Assembly: GCA_964579735.1 (NCBI GenBank) | Contig: CAZOHH010000044.1 | Location: forward strand, 1 to 18,897 | Source: CAILLO01 sp964579735 | GTDB taxonomy: Bacteria > Bacillota > Clostridia > Saccharofermentanales > UBA5734 | Reading direction: 5' to 3' | Length of the DNA stretch: 18,897 nt | Shown: positions 16,160-18,897 of the stretch, piece by piece | Numbering within the stretch: position 1 is the first letter of the stretch | How the letters are laid out: every line of letters starts with the position of its first letter | Made by a program: the position numbers and the translations under genes | Notes under the pieces: model-generated | The model's input: the letters and a program-made list of their open reading frames with translations, nothing else | Database searches by the model: none | What the model was told of the DNA's origin: nothing

Positions 16160-16619
16160 ATCATCCTTTTCGCAAGCGGAGACGTGCTTGATCATGGAAC
16201 CGCGTCTCAGCAACATCCACGGCACGGCGCACGGCGGCGAGCTGATGAAGATCATGGACAGCACCGCGGGCATCGCGGCGGCGAAGCACGCGAAGGGAAC
16301 CGTCGTCACGGCGAGGGTCGACGAACTCGTCTTCCACAAGCCCATCTGCATCGGCGACATCGTGACGTGCATCGCGCAACTGTGCTACGTCGGGCGTACC
16401 TCGATGCAGATCATGGTCCGGATCGTCGTGCACGAGCTGGAGAACTATCAGGAGCCGGAGACCGCGCTGACCGCCTTCTTCACGATGGTCCACATGGTCG
16501 ACGGCGTGCCTTCGCCTGTGCCTGCGATCGTCCCAGAGACCGAAGCGGAGCGCGAACTCTATCGGTTGGGCGAGGAGAAGTACCGGGAGATCCGGGCGAA
16601 ATACAGCAAGCGCAAATAG
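16149..16619 (+). CDS. Hotdog-fold acyl-CoA thioesterase (YciA/YkhA type)
   Basis: 156 residues, single hotdog domain. The N-terminal LIMEPRLSNIHGTAHGGELMKIMDSTAGIAA matches the YciA/BFIT family, with Asp37 in the catalytic position on the long helix. TARVDELVFHKPICIGDIVTC and GRTSMQIMVRIVVHE are the core strands. The enzyme is expected to hydrolyse acyl-CoAs in the cytoplasm, and chain-length preference is unknown. ATG 16149 has AGGAGGG 5 bases upstream. It overlaps the nitroreductase stop by 11 bases, so translation is probably coupled. The charged C-terminal helix (YREIRAKYSKRK) is typical. The YbaK gene follows after 10 bases. Confidence 0.92.
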   Translation: MESESSFSQAETCLIMEPRLSNIHGTAHGGELMKIMDSTAGIAAAKHAKGTVVTARVDELVFHKPICIGDIVTCIAQLCYVGRTSMQIMVRIVVHELENYQEPETALTAFFTMVHMVDGVPSPVPAIVPETEAERELYRLGEEKYREIRAKYSKRK

Positions 16620-16629
16620 GGGGACCTGC

Positions 16630-17110
16630 ATGTCGTTCGAAGGAGTCCAGTCCTATTTCACGGGAGTCGGCCTTGGGGACCGCGTCGTCGTCCAGGCGCG
16701 GACCAGCGCGACCGTGGAGCTTGCGGCAGAGGCGATCGGCTGCGAGCCGGGGCGCATCGCCAAGACCATGTCGTTCCTCGTCGGGGAGGCACCGGTCCTG
16801 ATCGTCGCGGCGGGTGACGCCCGGGTCGACAATGCGAAGTTCAAGGCGCGATTCGGGAAGAAGGCATCCATGATCCCCGGCGACCGCGTCGAGGCGCTGA
16901 TCGGGCATCCGCCGGGCGGCGTCTGCCCGTTCGCCGTGCTTCCGGGCGTGGTCGTCCACCTGGACGNNNNNNNNNNNNNNNNNNNNNNNNNNNNNNNNNN
17001 NNNNNNNNNNNNNNNNNNNNNNNNNNNNNNNNNNNNNNNNNNNNNNNNNNNNNNNNNNNNNNNNNNTGGACGTGTGCTCTGTACGTAAGGCTGCCGGAGG
17101 CGAACCCTAG
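16630..17110 (+). CDS. YbaK/ProX-type aminoacyl-tRNA deacylase, split by gap 4
   Basis: Trans-editing enzyme family that removes wrong amino acids from tRNA (for example Cys or Ala from tRNA-Pro). The left part gives 112 residues from ATG 16630 (AGGGGG upstream). It shows conserved Lys45 in RIAKTMSFLV and the GHPPGGVCPF loop, and ends VVVHLD at the gap. The right contig opens with DVCSVRKAAGGEP and a TAG at 17108-17110. DVC is the typical end of this family (WVDVC), so I join the two. About 35-40 residues should be missing, close to the 100 Ns but requiring a shift of the nominal frame by one base. Final gene of the four-gene run. The substrate (Cys or another residue) cannot be decided. Confidence 0.85.
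16967..17066. other. Assembly gap 4 (100 N) inside the YbaK gene
   Basis: The sequences on both sides fit the same YbaK-type protein. The family length predicts a true gap of roughly 100-120 bases, a multiple of three. The left contig ends and the right one begins with TGGACG. Confidence 0.8.
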
Positions 17111-17119
17111 AGGCACATC

Positions 17120-17323
17120 CTACTTCCGCCGGTTCTCCGGAAGAACCCAGAAGTCCTCGAGGTCGGCTTCCGTCTCGTAGGGTCTCGGCGGCAGGAAGAA
17201 CTTGGAGGGCCGGCCTTCCGGGTCGTAGAACGCCGGCTCGCACTGCTGTGGGCGTTCGACGATCTCGGTGGTCAGCGGGTGCAGGGTCATCGTGCCGATG
17301 CCATCGCCCTCGAGCGACTTGTG
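17120..17323 (-). pseudogene. 3' remnant of an unidentified gene, truncated at its 5' end
   Basis: An open minus-strand frame of 67 codons ends in TAG (17120-17122). Codon third positions are almost all G or C, and residue use is protein-like (for example GIGTMTLHPLTTEIVERP, FFLPPRPYETEADLEDFW), so it is real former coding sequence. It has no credible start. Upstream it runs into TGA at 17324-17326, exactly where the sequence turns AT-rich. An ATG at 17290 could give 56 residues but has no ribosome site at proper spacing. I do not recognise the family. It converges on the YbaK gene with 9 bases between. The most likely reading is a gene whose 5' part was lost when the ATPase cassette to the right arrived. 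Confidence 0.55.
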
Positions 17324-17345
17324 TCAGAGGACCGAACGAAATCCC

Positions 17346-17406
17346 CGCAATATCATCAATGAAAAAAACGCAAATACATCATTATAGTCACCGCAATATC
17401 GTCAAC
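17346..17406 (+). repeat. Three direct repeats with exact 23-bp period
   Basis: CGCAATATCATCAAT (from 17346), CGCAAATACATCATT (from 17369) and CGCAATATCGTCAAC (from 17392). Copies 1 and 3 match at 13 of 15 positions and copies 1 and 2 at 11 of 15. The 23-bp step is about two helical turns, so bound proteins would sit on one face of the DNA. The last copy ends 4 bases before the -10 of the ATPase gene. Confidence 0.7.
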
Positions 17407-17407
17407 G

Positions 17408-17416
17408 TGATATAAT
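17408..17416 (+). promoter_or_regulatory. Extended -10 promoter of the ATPase gene
   Basis: TGATATAAT combines a perfect TATAAT (17411-17416) with an upstream TG, the extended -10 form. The -35 region (TCACCG) is poor, as often seen with extended -10 promoters. A second weaker TATAGT lies at 17383-17388. Confidence 0.65.
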
Positions 17417-17449
17417 GGAATTCATCGAGACGAACGACGGAGGTTGAAG

Positions 17450-18715
17450 ATGGCGAAGAGGGAGTATCGACCGCGCACTCTGGACAGCGATCTCCGAGAC
17501 GCGCTTGAAGCGACCGGAGCGGTCTGGATTCAGGGCCCGAAGTGGTGCGGGAAGACATGGACGGCATTGCAGGCTTCGAAGAGTTCTTTGATGATGCAGG
17601 ACCCGGACGAGTCCGCGAATTATCTGAAGCAGGCGGCAATCAAACCGTCCCTGCTCCTGGCAGGGGAAACTCCGCGACTTCTGGACGAATGGCAAATGGC
17701 GCCTGTTCTTTGGGATGCCGTTCGCTTCGCTGTCGACCAAAGAGGCGAGGCGGGTCAGTTCATCCTGACAGGTTCGACGATGCCCTTGCGGACTGAAGTC
17801 ATGCACAGCGGGACGGGTAGGATCTCTCGTCTGAGGATGAGGACGATGAGCCTGCATGAGTCCGGTGAGTCGAATGGTCAAGTGTCTCTTCGTGCGCTTT
17901 TCGATGGAACGAGCCCTGAAGGCGTCACGACGTTATCGATCGAGGAGATCGCCTTCGCTGTAGCGCGTGGAGGATGGCCTGCGAGCATCGGGACTTCGAG
18001 CCGAACGGCTCTTTCGCATGCGAGGCGGTATCTGTCTTCAATCATCGATACTGATTTATCGGAAGTCAGCCATTCCGTCCGTGATCCGCAGAAGATCGAA
18101 TCCCTGATGAGGTCGATCGCTCGGAATATCGCGACGACGGCTACGATCGAAACGCTTCGAAAGGATATCGGTGGACGTGAAGGGGATCTTGCTCAGAATA
18201 CGGTTCAAGCTTATCTGGACGGACTTGAGCGGCTATTCGTCGTCGAGGATCAACCTGCTTGGAATGCAACCCTGAGATCGACTGCACGATTACGCAAATC
18301 CCCGAAGCGGCATTTCGTCGACCCGTCGATCGCGGTGGCTGCCTTGAGGACGAATCCGGACGGTCTTCTGCGAGATTTCAACACGTTTGGTTACTTGTTC
18401 GAGTCCCTGTGCATCCGGGATCTGCGCATTTATGCGCAAGGTCTGGATGGGGAGATCTGCCATTATCGGGACGAATCAGGCCTGGAGGCGGATGCGATCG
18501 TCACGTTGCCGGATGGGCGCTGGGGGGCCGTAGAAGTCAAGATGGGCCAAAGCCAGGTCGACGAGGCGTCGGCGAATCTGTTGAAACTGAAGGCAAAGGT
18601 GGATGCGGACGTCATGAATCCACCGTCCTTCCTGATGGTGCTGACCGGAAATGGGTATGCACTGAGGCAAAAGAACGGCGTTCTGGTGGTTCCCATCAGC
18701 TGCCTGAAGGACTGA
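17450..18715 (+). CDS. AAA ATPase with DUF4143 C-terminal domain
   Basis: 421 residues. The N-terminal AAA module has Walker A GPKWCGKT (29-36), Walker B LLDEWQ (77-82) and FILTGSTMP as the sensor strand. The C-terminal half is DUF4143, with the PD-(D/E)xK-like pattern ADAIV (Asp348) and EVK (Glu362, Lys364). These proteins are widespread, often strain-variable and mostly of unknown function. Links to DNA or to toxin-like systems are only suggested. ATG 17450 has GGAGG 6 bases upstream. The in-frame TTG at 17444 lies inside that spacer. Sampled lines of the gene are 57-65% GC, so it is not strongly foreign in composition, but its upstream region is AT-rich and it abuts a truncated gene. The gene looks intact. 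Confidence 0.92.
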   Translation: MAKREYRPRTLDSDLRDALEATGAVWIQGPKWCGKTWTALQASKSSLMMQDPDESANYLKQAAIKPSLLLAGETPRLLDEWQMAPVLWDAVRFAVDQRGEAGQFILTGSTMPLRTEVMHSGTGRISRLRMRTMSLHESGESNGQVSLRALFDGTSPEGVTTLSIEEIAFAVARGGWPASIGTSSRTALSHARRYLSSIIDTDLSEVSHSVRDPQKIESLMRSIARNIATTATIETLRKDIGGREGDLAQNTVQAYLDGLERLFVVEDQPAWNATLRSTARLRKSPKRHFVDPSIAVAALRTNPDGLLRDFNTFGYLFESLCIRDLRIYAQGLDGEICHYRDESGLEADAIVTLPDGRWGAVEVKMGQSQVDEASANLLKLKAKVDADVMNPPSFLMVLTGNGYALRQKNGVLVVPISCLKD

Positions 18716-18810
18716 TGGGCAACCCATGGGGGCGCAGACCCGTCACGGGGATGGCCCTCCCGTGCGAGCGGATCAGGACGTTTCTGGAAGACTGGAAGAA
18801 GTCGACCTGA
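18715..18810 (+). CDS. Short ORF coupled to the ATPase gene (doubtful)
   Basis: Thirty-one codons start at an ATG that overlaps the ATPase stop (TGATG) and end in TGA at 18808-18810. The second half (from Met13, MALPCERIRTFLEDWKKST) looks protein-like. The first half, with Trp, Arg and Pro, does not. No separate ribosome site is seen, and expression would rely on re-initiation. It may equally be chance or the end of an older gene. Confidence 0.25.
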   Translation: MGNPWGRRPVTGMALPCERIRTFLEDWKKST

Positions 18811-18830
18811 CCGCTTCGCCGTCGAGGCGG
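18811..18830 (+). other. Hairpin at the right edge
   Basis: CCGCTTCG (18811-18818) pairs with CGAGGCGG (18823-18830), with one G-U pair and loop CCGT, starting right after the short ORF stop. There is no T-run, so a terminator role is uncertain. I see nothing else in 18831-18897. Confidence 0.35.
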
Positions 18831-18897
18831 CCCGGCACCTTCCTCCCGCATCGGAACACCGAAATGGAAATGCAACGGAACCTTAACCGGCCATTCC

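Overview
The window reads as a draft assembly of a GC-rich bacterium, most likely a Bacillota (Gram-positive) lineage. The reasons are strong Shine-Dalgarno sites (AGGAGG, GAGGTGATC), a regulator-potA-potB-potC-potD order, a short PUA-less ProB end, and a bifunctional PBP with a Pro/Thr-rich tail. No outer-membrane genes are seen. The lineage call is an inference. Four runs of exactly 100 N (3317-3416, 7996-8095, 11784-11883, 16967-17066) look like unknown-length placeholders. They split the window into five contig pieces and interrupt at least three genes (proB, an M23 peptidase gene, a ybaK-family gene).

Layout. 1-3316: the 3' end of tuf (EF-Tu), a terminator, then lon with an unusual basic N-terminal extension, followed by a hairpin-rich intergenic stretch. 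3417-7995: a complete minus-strand polyamine uptake operon (XRE-cupin regulator, potA, potB, potC, potD). Its ABC genes are joined by 4-nt stop/start overlaps, and a perfect 17-bp palindrome follows its -10 box. 8096-8338: the 3' end of proB, convergent with the next unit. 8357-about 11921: a minus-strand cell-envelope unit, M23 peptidase, then bactofilin, then class A PBP, behind a near-consensus sigma-70 promoter. 12205-13596: rlmD-type 23S rRNA uracil methyltransferase, transcribed divergently.

13608-14600 is a clearly AT-richer insert. A perfect 23-bp-arm palindrome carries a promoter and leads into an HTH-Fic protein with an intact catalytic motif and its own inhibitory motif. 14681-17110 is a plus-strand four-gene run: a three-part protein (Cys-rich module, DUF1801, YdeI/OmdA), a nitroreductase, a hotdog acyl-CoA thioesterase, and a YbaK-type tRNA deacylase split by the last gap.

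17120-17323 is the 3' remnant of an unidentified minus-strand gene whose 5' part is missing. It is cut off where an AT-rich control region begins. That region has three repeats at exact 23-bp spacing and an extended -10, and it drives an AAA ATPase of the DUF4143 type (17450-18715). The last 180 bases hold only a doubtful short ORF and a hairpin.

The most original signals are the palindrome-controlled Fic cassette, the three-domain fusion, the phased repeats before the ATPase with the truncated gene next to it, and the coupled M23-bactofilin-PBP unit.
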